A DNA stretch of 64,000 bases, taken from contig NZ_NRCW01000004.1 of assembly GCF_003130075.1 (NCBI RefSeq), positions 62,001 to 126,000 on the forward strand, read 5' to 3'. This DNA is from Aggregatibacter segnis. Its GTDB lineage: Bacteria; Pseudomonadota; Gammaproteobacteria; Enterobacterales; Pasteurellaceae. Below, one piece after another: positions 41,411-53,124 of this stretch. Each line of letters begins with the position of its first letter. Positions within the stretch are counted from its first letter, which is position 1. The notes below the pieces were generated by a model that was not told where the DNA came from, did not search any database, and saw only the letters and a list, made by a program, of their open reading frames with translations. The position numbers and the translations under genes are program-made.

Positions 41411-41794
41411 TTAAGAACCTTTTTTCGCTTTGTAATCGGCGATAGCGGCTTTAATGGCATCTTCTGCCAAAATAGAGCAGTGTACTTTCACCGGTGGTAA
41501 TTCGAGTTCTTCGGCAATTTGGCTGTTTTTGATCGCGCCCGCTTCTTCCAAGGATTTACCTTTCACCCATTCGGTGATTAAAGAACTGGAAGCAATGGCG
41601 GAGCCACAACCGTAAGTTTTGAATTTTGCGTCTTCAATAATGCCTTCGTCGTTCACACGGATTTGTAATTGCATCACGTCACCGCACGCCGGTGCGCCCA
41701 CCATGCCGGTGCCGACTGAGCTGTCTTTTTTGTCCATAGAACCCACGTTACGTGGATTTTCGTAATGATCGATAACTTTTTCGCTATATGCCAT
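41411..41794 (-). CDS. iscU: Fe-S scaffold protein IscU
   Basis: Scaffold (127 aa) on which clusters are built. Ligands Cys37 (GAPACGDV), Cys63 (YGCGS) and Cys106, and the HscA recognition motif LPPVKVHC, are present. A 26-codon upstream extension of the frame overlaps the iscS stop and is not part of the family protein; the ATG at 41794 has AGGAAC ahead. Confidence 0.97.
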   Translation of the reverse strand: MAYSEKVIDHYENPRNVGSMDKKDSSVGTGMVGAPACGDVMQLQIRVNDEGIIEDAKFKTYGCGSAIASSSLITEWVKGKSLEEAGAIKNSQIAEELELPPVKVHCSILAEDAIKAAIADYKAKKGS

Positions 41795-41852
41795 TTTTTG
41801 TTCCTTTCCTAAAATAATGTACTTATTGGGCGATTTGCACCGCCCGTCAAAA

Positions 41853-43067
41853 TTAGTGGGCAGCCCACTCAATGGTGTTTAAATCGATGCCTTCTTTGAA
41901 CATATCCCAAAGCGGAGACAATGCGCGTAATTTTTCCACCGCACCTTTCATTAGGCTGATAGTGTAGTCGATTTCTTCTTCAGTGGTGAAGCGGCCTAAC
42001 GTGAAGCGAATAGAACTGTGTGCCAATTCATCGTTACGGCCAAGTGCGCGTAGGACATAAGATGGTTCGAGGCTTGCAGAAGTACAAGCAGAGCCTGAAG
42101 AGACCGCGATGTCGCGTAATGCCATCATTAAGGATTCACCTTCTACATAGTTGAAACTGATGTTGAGGTTGTTGGCAACACGGTGTTCCATGGAGCCGTT
42201 AACGTAGGTTTCTTCGATGTCTTTTAAACCGTTGTATAAACGATCACGAAGGGCTTTGATGCGTGGAATTTCCGTTGCCATTTCTTCTTTTGCGATGCGA
42301 TAGGCTTCACCCATACCAACGATTTGGTGGACAGGTAATGTACCGGAACGCATACCGCGCTCATGGCCGCCACCGTGAATAATCGCTTCTAAACGAATAC
42401 GTGGTTTACGGCGAACGTACAACGCTCCGATACCTTTTGGTCCGTATAATTTATGGCTGGACATGGACATTAAATCGACCGGTAATTCAGCAAGATTGAT
42501 TTCCACTTTACCGACACTTTGGGTCGCATCCACATGGAAAATGGTTTTATTCGCACGGCATAATTCTCCAATCGCTTGAATGTCTTGAATCACACCGATT
42601 TCATTGTTCACGTGCATGATTGAGGCAACGATGGTGTCTGGGCGAAGTGCCGCTTTGAATTTTTCCAAATCCACTAAACCATCGGATTCCGGTTCTAAAT
42701 AAGTGACTTCAAAACCTTCGCGTTCTAATTGACGGCAAGTATCCAACACTGCTTTGTGCTCGGTTTTGCAAGTGATAATGTGCTTGCCTTTGGTTTGATA
42801 AAAATGCGCAGCACCTTTGATCGCAAGGTTGTCTGATTCTGTTGCGCCGGAAGTGAAAACAATTTCACGGGAATCGGCACCGATAAGATCGGCAATTTGA
42901 TTACGCGCAATATCAACCGCTTCTTCGGCTTGCCAGCCGAATTTGTGGGAACGTGATGCCGGGTTGCCGAAAACGCCATCGATGGTCAAGTATTCCATCA
43001 TTTTTTTCGCGACGCGTTCGTCCACCGGGCAAGTTGCCGCATAATCTAAATAAATAGGTAATTTCAT
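41853..43067 (-). CDS. iscS: Cysteine desulfurase IscS
   Basis: PLP enzyme (404 aa) that takes sulfur from cysteine for Fe-S clusters and tRNA thiolation. PLP Lys in [11 protein letters not shown] near 206; active loop [15 protein letters not shown] with catalytic Cys near 328; C-terminal [10 protein letters not shown] and NTIEWAAH. Of the tandem ATGs the second (43067) is five nt from GGAG and gives the family length. Confidence 0.97.
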   Translation of the reverse strand: MKLPIYLDYAATCPVDERVAKKMMEYLTIDGVFGNPASRSHKFGWQAEEAVDIARNQIADLIGADSREIVFTSGATESDNLAIKGAAHFYQTKGKHIITCKTEHKAVLDTCRQLEREGFEVTYLEPESDGLVDLEKFKAALRPDTIVASIMHVNNEIGVIQDIQAIGELCRANKTIFHVDATQSVGKVEINLAELPVDLMSMSSHKLYGPKGIGALYVRRKPRIRLEAIIHGGGHERGMRSGTLPVHQIVGMGEAYRIAKEEMATEIPRIKALRDRLYNGLKDIEETYVNGSMEHRVANNLNISFNYVEGESLMMALRDIAVSSGSACTSASLEPSYVLRALGRNDELAHSSIRFTLGRFTTEEEIDYTISLMKGAVEKLRALSPLWDMFKEGIDLNTIEWAAH

Positions 43068-43113
43068 CATTCACTCCTAAATAGTTTTATTTTAAACCGC
43101 ACTTTTAGCTATG

Positions 43114-43587
43114 TTATGCGTTATTCGTTTTTATCACGAGAAGATTTTCTAAATCTTGATGTTTTTGCTGGAATGGCTTGTTTTGTTTGTGTTGAGAGAC
43201 CAGCTCAGCTAATGTGATTTCATTTAAGAAATCTGCAATACGTTGACTCAGCTTGTCCCATAAGGTATGCGTTAAGCATTCCTGCCCGTTTTGGCAATTG
43301 CCTTTCCCTAAACATTTTGTCGTATCAATATTTTCATTTACCGCAGCAATGATCATACCGATGGAAATGTCTTCCGGCATGTGACCTAATTTATAGCCGC
43401 CACCCGGTCCGCGCACACTTTTTACTAAGTTATTGCGGCGCAGTTTTGCAAACAGTTGTTCCAAATAAGAAAGGGAAATGTGTTGTCGCTCGGAAATATC
43501 GGACAAACTTACGGGACCATTATCGGCATGAATAGCAATATCTAAGATTGCGGTGACTGCATAACGACCTTTCGAGGTTAATTTCAT
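43114..43587 (-). CDS. iscR: Fe-S responsive regulator IscR
   Basis: Rrf2-family repressor/activator (157 aa) that senses Fe-S status and controls the isc operon. Winged helix in [18 protein letters not shown]; cluster ligands Cys92, Cys98 and Cys104 ([13 protein letters not shown]). First gene of the operon, so autoregulation is expected. Confidence 0.96.
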   Translation of the reverse strand: MKLTSKGRYAVTAILDIAIHADNGPVSLSDISERQHISLSYLEQLFAKLRRNNLVKSVRGPGGGYKLGHMPEDISIGMIIAAVNENIDTTKCLGKGNCQNGQECLTHTLWDKLSQRIADFLNEITLAELVSQHKQNKPFQQKHQDLENLLVIKTNNA

Positions 43588-43630
43588 CTTTTATGTTCCT
43601 AAATAAAAAAATAATCAATTAAGCGAAGAA

Positions 43631-43660
43631 ATCTTACATTGTTGACTTTTACAGTCAACT
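43631..43660 (-). promoter_or_regulatory. isc promoter with IscR type 1-like dyad
   Basis: On the minus strand TTGACT (43653-43658) and TAAGAT (43631-43636) are spaced 16 bp. ATAGTTGACT, the start of the type 1 IscR consensus, overlaps the -35, and GTTGACT / AGTCAAC (43641-43659) makes a dyad on it. Binding there would block RNA polymerase. Confidence 0.7.
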
Positions 43661-43669
43661 ATTATTCTT

Positions 43670-44395
43670 TTACGATTTAAGTTTTTTTTCAACCGCACTT
43701 AACATGCCGAGTAAAATATGAAGCTCTGTTTTTTCGACTTCAGCACGACCATATAAGCGTCGGAGTTTTTGCATGACACCTTGATTTTGAATAAAGCCAA
43801 GGGATTGATAAAGCTGCTCGGTACGCGTAAAAAAATAGTCCAATTCTTGCATTTTGGGATACACATCAGGCTGCGTTTGTGTCATTTTCTGATTTTCTTC
43901 GCGCTGTGTTGCCAAGTAAGCCATGCGTATTTCGTAACTGATTAATTGTACCGCCATGGCTAAATTTAACGAGGCATAATCCGGATTCGCAGGAATCGTC
44001 ACATGATAGTGGCATTTGAGCAATTCTTCATTGGTTAAACCGACACGCTCACGTCCAAACACAATCGCCACGTTGCCGCTGATTGCATGGTTGATGGCTT
44101 TTTCCCCACATTCGCGTGGCTCAATGAGCGAGTTTTGCAAATGACGCAATCTTGCGCTGGTACCAATTACCAAAGAGCAATCGGCAACGGCTTCGGAAAA
44201 GTTTTCTACAACGACCGCACTTTTCACCACATCTTCTGCGCCGGCAGCAAGGGCAATCGCTTGATCATCCACGCCTTGTTTCGGCGCCACTAACACTAAA
44301 TCTGTTAATCCCATTGTTTTCATTGCTCGTGCGGTGGAACCGATGTTGCCACTGTGCGAGGTTTCAATTAAAACAATTCGAATATTTTCCAACAT
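43670..44395 (-). CDS. trmJ: tRNA (Cm/Um32) 2'-O-methyltransferase TrmJ
   Basis: SPOUT methyltransferase (241 aa) acting on position 32 of the anticodon loop. Family words: IRIVLIETSHSGNIGSTARAMKTMG, VAIVFGRERVGLTNEEL, and the SAM knot PANPDYASLNLAMAVQL. The frame is open further upstream; MLENIR at 44395 matches relatives, though ATG at 44401 is possible. Adjacent to iscR as in H. influenzae. Confidence 0.94.
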   Translation of the reverse strand: MLENIRIVLIETSHSGNIGSTARAMKTMGLTDLVLVAPKQGVDDQAIALAAGAEDVVKSAVVVENFSEAVADCSLVIGTSARLRHLQNSLIEPRECGEKAINHAISGNVAIVFGRERVGLTNEELLKCHYHVTIPANPDYASLNLAMAVQLISYEIRMAYLATQREENQKMTQTQPDVYPKMQELDYFFTRTEQLYQSLGFIQNQGVMQKLRRLYGRAEVEKTELHILLGMLSAVEKKLKS

Positions 44396-44548
44396 GATCA
44401 TTTTTATCTTATTCAATAGCGGAGCGTATTCTACCATAAATACCCCTTGTTTTTAGTCAACAATTCTAAAAATTTTTCTGATAGCTATTTTCTTTTAAAT
44501 CTCTTATAATCGCGCACCTAAATTGTTCTTTAAAATCCGGTGGAATCT

Positions 44549-45349
44549 ATGAATCCTATGTTAAATATCGCGATTCGTGCAGCACGAAAAGCAGGCAATA
44601 TTATTGCCAAAAACTACGAACGTCGTGACGACATCGTCACCATGGAAAAAAGCAAAAATGACTATGTAACCAACGTAGATAAAGCGTCAGAAGAAGCGAT
44701 TATCGAAGTCATTAAAAAATCTTACCCCGACCACACCATCATCACCGAAGAAAGCGGTGCATTAGAAGGCAGTGATAACGATGTTCAATGGGTGATTGAT
44801 CCACTGGATGGCACCACAAACTTTGTAAAAGGTTTGCCTCATTTCTCCGTTTCTATTGCTATTCGTGTTAAAGGCCGCACCGAAGTGGGCGTGGTTTATG
44901 ATCCTATCCGTAACGAATTATTTACTGCTGTGCGTGGTGAAGGCGCAAAATTAAACGAACAGCGTTTACGCGTTGAAAACAAACGCGATTTATCCGGCGC
45001 AGTACTTGCTACTGGTTTCCCATTCAAACAATCGAAATACATGCCAATGCAATTCAATATGATGCAAAGCTTGATTGAAGAAGCTGCTGATTTCCGCCGC
45101 ACCGGTTCTGCTGCGTTGGATCTTTGCTATGTGGCATCCGGTCGTTTGGACGGGTATTTTGAATACGGCATCAAAGCTTGGGATGTGGCTGCGGGCGATT
45201 TAATCGTTCGTGAAGCAGGCGGTATCGTGACGGACTACAATGCCGGTCATAGTTACTTAAAAGCCGGCCATATTGTTGCTGCAGCACCACGCGTGTTAAA
45301 AGAAATGTTGAATAAAATTCAGCCTTGCTTAGCCGAAGATTTAAAATAA
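44549..45349 (+). CDS. suhB: Inositol-1-monophosphatase SuhB
   Basis: Mg-dependent phosphatase (266 aa), also an rRNA antitermination/ribosome maturation factor in E. coli. Metal motifs: TEESG near 67-71, WVIDPLDGTTNFVKG near 81-95, and AWDVAAGDLIVREAGG. The start MNPMLNIAIRAARKAGN at 44549 matches E. coli; a GTG three codons earlier is open but unlikely. Divergent from trmJ. Confidence 0.95.
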   Translation: MNPMLNIAIRAARKAGNIIAKNYERRDDIVTMEKSKNDYVTNVDKASEEAIIEVIKKSYPDHTIITEESGALEGSDNDVQWVIDPLDGTTNFVKGLPHFSVSIAIRVKGRTEVGVVYDPIRNELFTAVRGEGAKLNEQRLRVENKRDLSGAVLATGFPFKQSKYMPMQFNMMQSLIEEAADFRRTGSAALDLCYVASGRLDGYFEYGIKAWDVAAGDLIVREAGGIVTDYNAGHSYLKAGHIVAAAPRVLKEMLNKIQPCLAEDLK

Positions 45350-45410
45350 GACGAAAATCGACCGCACTTTTGTATTGAGTTTTCAAGGTTGTCGAATTTC
45401 AGAAACAGAA

Positions 45411-45437
45411 AACGCCCGTTTATTACGGGCGTTTTTT
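45411..45437. terminator. Bidirectional terminator between suhB and yedE
   Basis: AACGCCCGT / ACGGGCGTT stem with a 5-nt loop and T-run, between convergent genes. Confidence 0.9.
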
Positions 45438-45455
45438 TATCTCGCTATGGAGGAT

Positions 45456-46517
45456 TTAGGCTTTTGATTTATTGGTCACGCCAATGTAAACACAGGCGGC
45501 AAAGCCAAGTACTAAAACATGCGGCGTATAAGCTGTCACACCGGTAGGTGAAGCTGCTAAACCGAAGTTATGTGCTGCAGCCGCACCTAATAGCATACCT
45601 AATACAAATAATGCCGCGTCATTGTTTCCTTCCCCGACATTCACCAATTGTTTACCCGGGCAACCGCCACCAAGGGAGAAACACAATCCGCATAATGCCA
45701 TGGCAAAAAAGTTCCAGATATATTGATTATGTGCGATAGGTTGTTGTTCAAATCCCACATGGAATTGTCCGAGCAAGCTGTTGGTGATCGCTGCGAACAC
45801 AACAAGGGCGATGACACCGTTTAAAAGCTGTGTGTCGCGGAACAATACGAAGTTACGGAATGCGCCAATTGTGCAGAAACGAGATTTTTGCATTAATACA
45901 CCAAGCAATGCACCGCCGGCAAGCGACATCCAAACGGCTGGGTGTTGCGCGCCCGGGCCTTTTTCTGAAAAGTAAATAGCCAGATTTTCGCCAAATTTAA
46001 ATTGAGTTAAAAGCAAGATGAGCAATGCCAAGGTAAATAGCACGCCAATGAGCCCTGACGATTTGCTTTGCTCACTTGATTTTCCTAAGGAAAAACCGCG
46101 ATTCGCAAAGAAAATGCCGCCCAATATCCCGGCGAATAATCCAACGATTCCTGCAATGGCAGTGAGATCGCCACCGCCTAGACGCAAATAGGCACGCCAC
46201 GGACAGCCTAAGAAAATCAGTGCGCCGATCATGGCAAAGAACCCAAGGATGATACGAGCCAATGGTGCGGAGCCGCCACGAGGTCGGAATTCCTTGGAAA
46301 AATAGGCACTGGCAAGCGCACCTAAAACTAAGCCGATAAGTTCGGGACGAATATATTGTAGCGGAGCGGCGCGATGGAGCCCTAATGCACCGGCAGTATC
46401 GCGTAAGAAACACGCCGCACAGAAACCCATATTGCCGGGATTGCCATTGTAGGTTAGAAGTGGAGCAACGATACCAAGTGCAGCACCTGCAACCACAGGC
46501 CAAGTTAAAATTTTCAT
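45456..46517 (-). CDS. yedE: YedE-type membrane protein, putative selenium/sulfur-compound transporter
   Basis: YeeE/YedE family membrane protein (353 aa, about ten hydrophobic segments) of the subgroup tied to selenium metabolism. Conserved cysteine-bearing loops: NMGFCAACFLRD, FLGCPWRAYLRLGGGDLTA, QKSRFCTIGAFRN and LGGGCPGKQLVNVGEGN. Its usual small sulfur-carrier partner YedF is not adjacent, so the selenium assignment rests on similarity only. A long palindrome stands in its leader. Confidence 0.85.
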   Translation of the reverse strand: MKILTWPVVAGAALGIVAPLLTYNGNPGNMGFCAACFLRDTAGALGLHRAAPLQYIRPELIGLVLGALASAYFSKEFRPRGGSAPLARIILGFFAMIGALIFLGCPWRAYLRLGGGDLTAIAGIVGLFAGILGGIFFANRGFSLGKSSEQSKSSGLIGVLFTLALLILLLTQFKFGENLAIYFSEKGPGAQHPAVWMSLAGGALLGVLMQKSRFCTIGAFRNFVLFRDTQLLNGVIALVVFAAITNSLLGQFHVGFEQQPIAHNQYIWNFFAMALCGLCFSLGGGCPGKQLVNVGEGNNDAALFVLGMLLGAAAAHNFGLAASPTGVTAYTPHVLVLGFAACVYIGVTNKSKA

Positions 46518-46553
46518 AATGAGACCTTTGTGATATCTGAAGTTAAATTGAAT

Positions 46554-46582
46554 TGTGTGTTTTTAATGATTAAAAACACACA
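46554..46582. repeat. 29-bp palindrome upstream of yedE
   Basis: TGTGTGTTTTTAAT-G-ATTAAAAACACACA: 14-bp perfect arms around one base, 37-65 nt before the yedE start. It has the look of an operator, but could be a leader hairpin; no T-run follows on the minus strand. Confidence 0.75.
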
Positions 46583-46696
46583 CATTGTAGAAAAGTCGCC
46601 AATATAAAGAAACCGGCTTTTTATCAGATCGTGAGCTGGATCAAGGATTTGCAAAAACAAGGCGAAAATGCACCGCACTTTCTAGTCTAAATGGAT

Positions 46697-47368
46697 TCAC
46701 AGCCAACGGGTTAAATGCAATTCCACAATATCCACGATGTGTTTTAAGAATGTAGTGTCTTGCCCATTATGGAAACGGGCAGTATCTCGGGAGGTGAATA
46801 ATAAAAGTGCGGTCGGTTTGTGGCTTGTTTTTGCGCCAAGCAGACAAATTGCCACGGAGCCAATGGGAAATTCTTCCGGCAGAAACATCAGGTGTTTTTC
46901 TTTGTTGCTTAAATCGCCCAAGTAAAATTGGCGCAAGCCGAGACGTTCTAAGCGAATCAGTTCAAACGCTTTGCGGTCAATCCAATATTGTTCGGGAATG
47001 GTTTCATTTTTTGGCCACGCATCTCGAAACAGCAATATTTTTGCACCGTCCAGTTCATAGGATTGCGCCCACTGTTTCAATTTTTCTTCGCCCCGTTGGA
47101 AATCTTCCGCTTGAAACAATTTCTTTTGTAAGGGCATAAGCGCGTAGAAAATGTCTGCCTCTTGATAGGCAAGTTGATGGAATTTTTCTAAGAACGCTGT
47201 GAGAGTTTTGATTTGTTGGCGTTGCTGTTCCAACTGTGCTTCTACTAAAGATAGCGTGCCTTTTTGCAGATGAACCACAGATAGTTTGGCGAGCAATTCG
47301 GGGTGGGTAGTGAAAAAATCGGGGTGTTCACGCAAATAAGTAACGATGTTTTGTTCCTGTTCATTCAT
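46697..47368 (-). CDS. DUF484 family protein (GAF-like)
   Basis: Conserved protein (223 aa) of the DUF484 family; function unknown. N-terminal YLREHPDFFTTHPELLAKL is the family signature, followed by a coiled coil (about 45-75) and a GAF-like domain ending in FLKHIVDIVELHLTRWL. The ATG at 47368 is preceded by GGAGAG; nine upstream codons are open but lie in the purA terminator. In other gamma-proteobacteria this gene is near xerC/dapF, so its place after purA is a different context. Confidence 0.85.
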   Translation of the reverse strand: MNEQEQNIVTYLREHPDFFTTHPELLAKLSVVHLQKGTLSLVEAQLEQQRQQIKTLTAFLEKFHQLAYQEADIFYALMPLQKKLFQAEDFQRGEEKLKQWAQSYELDGAKILLFRDAWPKNETIPEQYWIDRKAFELIRLERLGLRQFYLGDLSNKEKHLMFLPEEFPIGSVAICLLGAKTSHKPTALLLFTSRDTARFHNGQDTTFLKHIVDIVELHLTRWL

Positions 47369-47379
47369 AAAAAACTCTC

Positions 47380-47417
47380 CAAAAAAGAACCGCACTTTGA
47401 TACTTCAAAAGTGCGGT
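47380..47417 (-). terminator. Terminator of purA, inverted USS pair
   Basis: ACCGCACTTT / AAAGTGCGGT, 10-bp stem with a 9-nt loop, then T-rich sequence on the minus strand that runs straight into the ribosome site of the DUF484 gene. Confidence 0.8.
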
Positions 47418-47434
47418 CGTTTTTTTATGCGTTT

Positions 47435-48748
<1,314 letters not shown>

Positions 48749-48819
48749 TTAAGCTAGTTTATAAAAATCAACGGTTGCCTACTTTACTATTTTCAGCCTT
48801 GAATCTCAATGTAATTCCT

Positions 48820-49785
48820 TTATTTATTCGCTAAAATGACCGCTCTTTTCGGTGCGGGATAGCCTTCAATCGTCTTGCTATGATCATTCGGATCGAGAAA
48901 ATCAATGAGAGATTCATTTTCTAACCAATCGGTTTTGCGTTGTTCCTCTAATGAGGTGACAGCGACATCCACGCAACGCACATTTTTAAAGCCGGTTTTT
49001 TGTAACCAATGAATCAGTGCGGCAACGGATGGAATAAAATATACATTTTTCATTTTGGCGTAGCGGTCCATCGGGACTAATACAGTATTTTCATCGCCGT
49101 CCACCACTAAGGTTTCGAGCACCAATTCACCGCCATTAACCAGTTGCGCACGCAGTTGGGAAAGATGATCTAGGGGCGATTTGCGGTGATATAACACCCC
49201 CATAGAAAACACCGTATCAAACGCCGCGAGCGGTTGCATTTGCTCGATGCCGAGAGGAATCAAATTAGCTCGGCGATCGTCATTTAGTAATTTGCGAACC
49301 GCTTCAAATTGGCATAAGAACAATTCCGTCGGGTCGATGCCCACCACCATTTTCGCACCTTCGCCCACCATGCGCCACATATGATACCCACTGCCACAAC
49401 CTACGTCTAAAATCGTGCGATCTTGCAACGGCGCTAAATGTGGTAGCACGCGATCCCATTTGAAATCGGAACGCCATTCGCAATCCACATGAATGCCGAG
49501 TAAATGATAAGGCCCTTTTCGCCATGGCATGAGTTGTTTTAAATGGTGAATAATGCGCTGGCGTTCACCATCGGAAAGCGCAGAATCGCACTCAGATTTG
49601 ACCGCACTTTTTAGATCAATACGGGAAGCCGGCAAGTGCGGTAGAAATTCCACGACTTTTGCCCATTTGGCGTATTCCCCATGGGTTTGTTGTTGCCATT
49701 GTTTCATTTGTAATGGCAAGGTTTCCAACCAAGGGGAAAGATGGGTCGTGGCAATTTGTTGATAAAAAGGGCGAAAATCGATCAT
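48820..49785 (-). CDS. cmoB: tRNA U34 carboxymethyltransferase CmoB
   Basis: Transfers carboxymethyl from carboxy-SAM to 5-hydroxyuridine-34 to give cmo5U (321 aa). SAM motif [16 protein letters not shown], and family words [34 protein letters not shown] and LIDFLDPND. The ATG at 49785 ([12 protein letters not shown]) matches H. influenzae; the seven upstream codons do not. The carboxy-SAM synthase gene cmoA is not in the window. Confidence 0.96.
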   Translation of the reverse strand: MIDFRPFYQQIATTHLSPWLETLPLQMKQWQQQTHGEYAKWAKVVEFLPHLPASRIDLKSAVKSECDSALSDGERQRIIHHLKQLMPWRKGPYHLLGIHVDCEWRSDFKWDRVLPHLAPLQDRTILDVGCGSGYHMWRMVGEGAKMVVGIDPTELFLCQFEAVRKLLNDDRRANLIPLGIEQMQPLAAFDTVFSMGVLYHRKSPLDHLSQLRAQLVNGGELVLETLVVDGDENTVLVPMDRYAKMKNVYFIPSVAALIHWLQKTGFKNVRCVDVAVTSLEEQRKTDWLENESLIDFLDPNDHSKTIEGYPAPKRAVILANK

Positions 49786-49808
49786 ATCGTTATCTCGGTT
49801 AATCAAGG

Positions 49809-51329
49809 TTACAGCGCATCATGATACGCTTTTTGGGCTTTTTCAAAGGTGTCGGTAATGGCGGCATCCGGTTTTGCGGATAGCAGTGACACAATAATAA
49901 TCGCGATGGCGGCGAACATAAAGCCGGGAATCATTTCATACACTTGCGCCCATTCGCTTTCTTGCGGTAAACATTCTTTCCAAGCAAATACCGTTATTGA
50001 GCCGGTGAGCATGCCTGCCATGGCACCGGAGGAGGTCATGCGTTTCCAAAAGAGTGAAAGTAAAACTACCGGACCAAAAGCGCTACCGAAGCCCGCCCAA
50101 GCAAATTCCACAAGTTTCAGAACCTTGCTGTTTTGGTCTTGTGCAATCCAAATGGCTATAGCAGCAATCACCAATACCATGGCGCGACCGAGCCAAACTA
50201 ATTCTTTTTCTGATGCCTTCGGGCGGATAAAGCCTTTGTAAAAGTCTTCCGTAATCGCACTGGAAGAAATTAACAACTGGCAACTTAAGGTACTCATCAC
50301 CGCGGCAAGAATCGCGGAAAGCAAAATACCGGCAATCCACGGATTAAATAGTATGCGGGATAGCTCAATAAAAACTTGCTCCGGCTCATGGTTTACCAAA
50401 GCGGCAGAGGCGGTGTTTGCATTTGCATAGAAATACGCCATACCAAAGAAACCGATGGCAACGGCACCGACTAAGCAAAGCACCATCCAGGTCATGCTGA
50501 TTTTGCGGGCTTTATTGAGGGAGCGCACAGAGTCTGCCGCCATGAAGCGAGCGAGAATGTGTGGTTGTCCGAAATAGCCTAATCCCCACGCGGCAAGGCT
50601 TAACAAGCCCATAATGGTGGTGCCACGGAATAAGTCCGTAAATTCTTTTTGTGCGCTTATTTCCGCTTGTTGTACGATGCTTTGTAAGTCGTCAATGCCG
50701 CCGATAGAAATCACCACAAAAACAGGGGTAAGCAATAAGGCGAAAATCATCAGTGTGGCTTGAATCGTATCCGTCCAACTCACGGCAAGGAAACCGCCAA
50801 TAAAGGTGTAGGCGATAGTCGCCAGTGCGCCATACCAAAGTGCGGTGGAATAATCGATTGAAAAGAGGTTTTGGAATAATTTTGCACCGGCAACCACGCC
50901 CGAAGCGCAATAAATGGTGAAGAACACCAAAATAATGGAGGCAGAAACGATTTTTAATGCGTTGTGACGTGTACCAAAACGATGATGGAAATATTCGGGC
51001 AGGGTTAACGCATTATGATTAAATTCGGTGTAAACCCGTAAACGTCCGGCAACGAAGAGCCAGTTTAAATAGGCCCCTAAGGTTAAACCAATGGCAATCC
51101 AGCCTTCGACCAAACCGGATAAATACACGGCGCCAGGCAACCCCATTAACAGCCAACCGGACATATCCGAAGCACCGGCAGACATCGCCGTGACGAAACT
51201 GCCTAAGCGACGACCACCCAAAATGTAATCGGATAAATCTTTGGTGTAATAATAGGCGGCAACCCCAATGCCAATCATGCCGAAAATATAAATAGTAAAT
51301 GTAACAATTGTCGGATCTAAACCAAACAT
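49809..51329 (-). CDS. putP: Sodium/proline symporter PutP
   Basis: Solute:sodium symporter (506 aa, about 13 membrane helices) importing proline. Sodium-site segment [29 protein letters not shown] and the motif [15 protein letters not shown] are typical. The ATG at 51329 has AGGA ahead and starts MFGLDPTIV; the track of 16 codons upstream overlaps the rng promoter region. Confidence 0.95.
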   Translation of the reverse strand: MFGLDPTIVTFTIYIFGMIGIGVAAYYYTKDLSDYILGGRRLGSFVTAMSAGASDMSGWLLMGLPGAVYLSGLVEGWIAIGLTLGAYLNWLFVAGRLRVYTEFNHNALTLPEYFHHRFGTRHNALKIVSASIILVFFTIYCASGVVAGAKLFQNLFSIDYSTALWYGALATIAYTFIGGFLAVSWTDTIQATLMIFALLLTPVFVVISIGGIDDLQSIVQQAEISAQKEFTDLFRGTTIMGLLSLAAWGLGYFGQPHILARFMAADSVRSLNKARKISMTWMVLCLVGAVAIGFFGMAYFYANANTASAALVNHEPEQVFIELSRILFNPWIAGILLSAILAAVMSTLSCQLLISSSAITEDFYKGFIRPKASEKELVWLGRAMVLVIAAIAIWIAQDQNSKVLKLVEFAWAGFGSAFGPVVLLSLFWKRMTSSGAMAGMLTGSITVFAWKECLPQESEWAQVYEMIPGFMFAAIAIIIVSLLSAKPDAAITDTFEKAQKAYHDAL

Positions 51330-51467
51330 TCTATCAATCCTAAAAATAGTTCTTATATTCAAAAAAAAGGGGAGCATTTTACCTTATTTGCCCCTGTTAT
51401 TCTATTTTCCTTTTCGTTAGACTAATCGGCAAAATCAATAACAATGACATTTTGGATAAGATATTTT

Positions 51468-52943
51468 ATGGATTCTGTTGAATTATTGGTCAATGTGACA
51501 CCAAGCGAAACGCGCATTGCCTTAGTGGAAACCGGTTTGCTCAAAGAAGTGCATATTGAACGCCAAGGCAAACGTGGTATTGTCGGAAATATTTATAAAG
51601 GCCGCGTCACCCGTGTATTACCGGGAATGCAATCGGCATTTGTGGACATCGGGCTGGAAAAAGCCGCTTTCTTACACGCGTCAGATATTGTATCGCACAC
51701 CGAATGTGTGGAAGAAAGTGAACAAAAGCAATTTGTGGTGAAAGACATTTCCCAACTGGTACATGAAGGGCAGGATATTGTGGTGCAAGTGGTAAAAGAT
51801 CCGCTTGGCACGAAAGGTGCACGACTCACCACGGATATTACCTTGCCTTCCCGTTATTTAGTATTCATGCCGGAAAATAGCCATGTGGGCGTGTCACAAC
51901 GCATTGAAAGCGAGGAAGAACGTAATCGATTGAAAGAACTCACCTTGCCTTTATGTGATGAATTGGGCGGTTTTATTATCCGTACTGCGGCCGAAGGGGC
52001 GACTGAACTGGATTTACAACAAGATGCCGATTTCTTAAAACGCTTGTGGCGAAAAGTGCTAGAACGCCGTGCGAAATACCCAACTCGTTCTATGCTTTAC
52101 GGCGAATTGGCGCTGACACAGCGCATTCTGCGCGATTTTATCGGCGGCAAGTTGGATCGCATTCACATTGACTCCCGACTTTGTTTCAATGAAGTGAAAC
52201 AATTCACCGAAGAATTTATCCCAAACCTCACCGACAAACTGATTTTATACACTGGAAATCAACCGCTCTTTGATGTGTACAGTGTGGAAAAAGGCATTCA
52301 TCATGCCTTAGATAGACGGGTGAATCTCAAATCCGGTGGCTATTTAATTATTGAACAAACGGAAGCCATGACCACCATCGACATCAATACCGGTGCATTC
52401 GTGGGACATCGTAATTTGGAAGAAACCATTTTCAACACCAATATTGAAGCCACCAAAACCATCGCGCAACAACTTCAACTGCGCAATCTCGGCGGCATGA
52501 TTATCATTGATTTCATCGATATGCAAAGTGAAGAACACCGTAATCGTGTGTTGGAATCCTTGCAAGATGCCTTATCGCGTGATCCGGTGAAAACAAACGT
52601 GAATGGCTTTACGCAATTAGGTTTGGTGGAAATGACCCGTAAACGTACGCGGGAAAGTTTGGAGCATATCCTTTGTTGTGAATGCCCGACTTGTGCAGGC
52701 CGCGGACGAGTGAAAACCGTGGAAACCGTGTGTTACGAAATCATGCGTGAAATTATCCGCGTGCACCATTTATTTTCCAGCGAACAATTTGTGGTTTACG
52801 CCTCTCACGCGGTTGCAGACTATTTAATCAACGAAGAATCCCACGGTTTGTTAGCCGAGTTGGAAGTCTTTATTGGAAAACAAGTTCAAATAAAAACTGA
52901 ACCGTTTTACACACAGGAACAGTTTGATGTGGTGGTGATGTAA
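51468..52943 (+). CDS. rng: Ribonuclease G
   Basis: RNase E/G endonuclease (491 aa) that matures the 16S rRNA 5' end and turns over mRNA. S1 domain in the N-terminus (GNIYKGRVTRVLPGMQSAFVDIG), the catalytic TTIDINTGAFVG with metal-binding Asp, and the Zn-link CCECPTCAGRGRVKT. MDSVELLVNVTPSETRIA at 51468 matches E. coli; the eight upstream codons are dropped. Confidence 0.96.
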   Translation: MDSVELLVNVTPSETRIALVETGLLKEVHIERQGKRGIVGNIYKGRVTRVLPGMQSAFVDIGLEKAAFLHASDIVSHTECVEESEQKQFVVKDISQLVHEGQDIVVQVVKDPLGTKGARLTTDITLPSRYLVFMPENSHVGVSQRIESEEERNRLKELTLPLCDELGGFIIRTAAEGATELDLQQDADFLKRLWRKVLERRAKYPTRSMLYGELALTQRILRDFIGGKLDRIHIDSRLCFNEVKQFTEEFIPNLTDKLILYTGNQPLFDVYSVEKGIHHALDRRVNLKSGGYLIIEQTEAMTTIDINTGAFVGHRNLEETIFNTNIEATKTIAQQLQLRNLGGMIIIDFIDMQSEEHRNRVLESLQDALSRDPVKTNVNGFTQLGLVEMTRKRTRESLEHILCCECPTCAGRGRVKTVETVCYEIMREIIRVHHLFSSEQFVVYASHAVADYLINEESHGLLAELEVFIGKQVQIKTEPFYTQEQFDVVVM

Positions 52944-53075
52944 AAAGTGCGGTGGGAAAACAGCCTATTTTTAGAGATGTTTAACCTCTCATCGAATGTC
53001 GTTGTTTTCTCTCTTGTCACAAGAAACGTCCTGAGCAACCTATCGCGATATTAGGATAATGCAATTCCATTCTCG

Positions 53076-53101
53076 TCCCCGACAATGCGTTGGGGATTTT
53101 T
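53076..53101 (+). terminator. Probable terminator after rng
   Basis: TCCCC / GGGGA, 5-bp GC-rich stem with an 11-nt loop and five T. The rest of 52944-53124 contains one USS and no other feature. Confidence 0.55.
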
Positions 53102-53124
53102 ACATAACAACGCTGAGAAATAGT

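Noticed and set aside
48765-48780. PurR-like box upstream of purA (AGGCAACCGTTGATTT on minus)
   Set aside because: Only about 10 of 16 positions match ACGCAAACGTTTGCGT and one half is poor; not enough to annotate.
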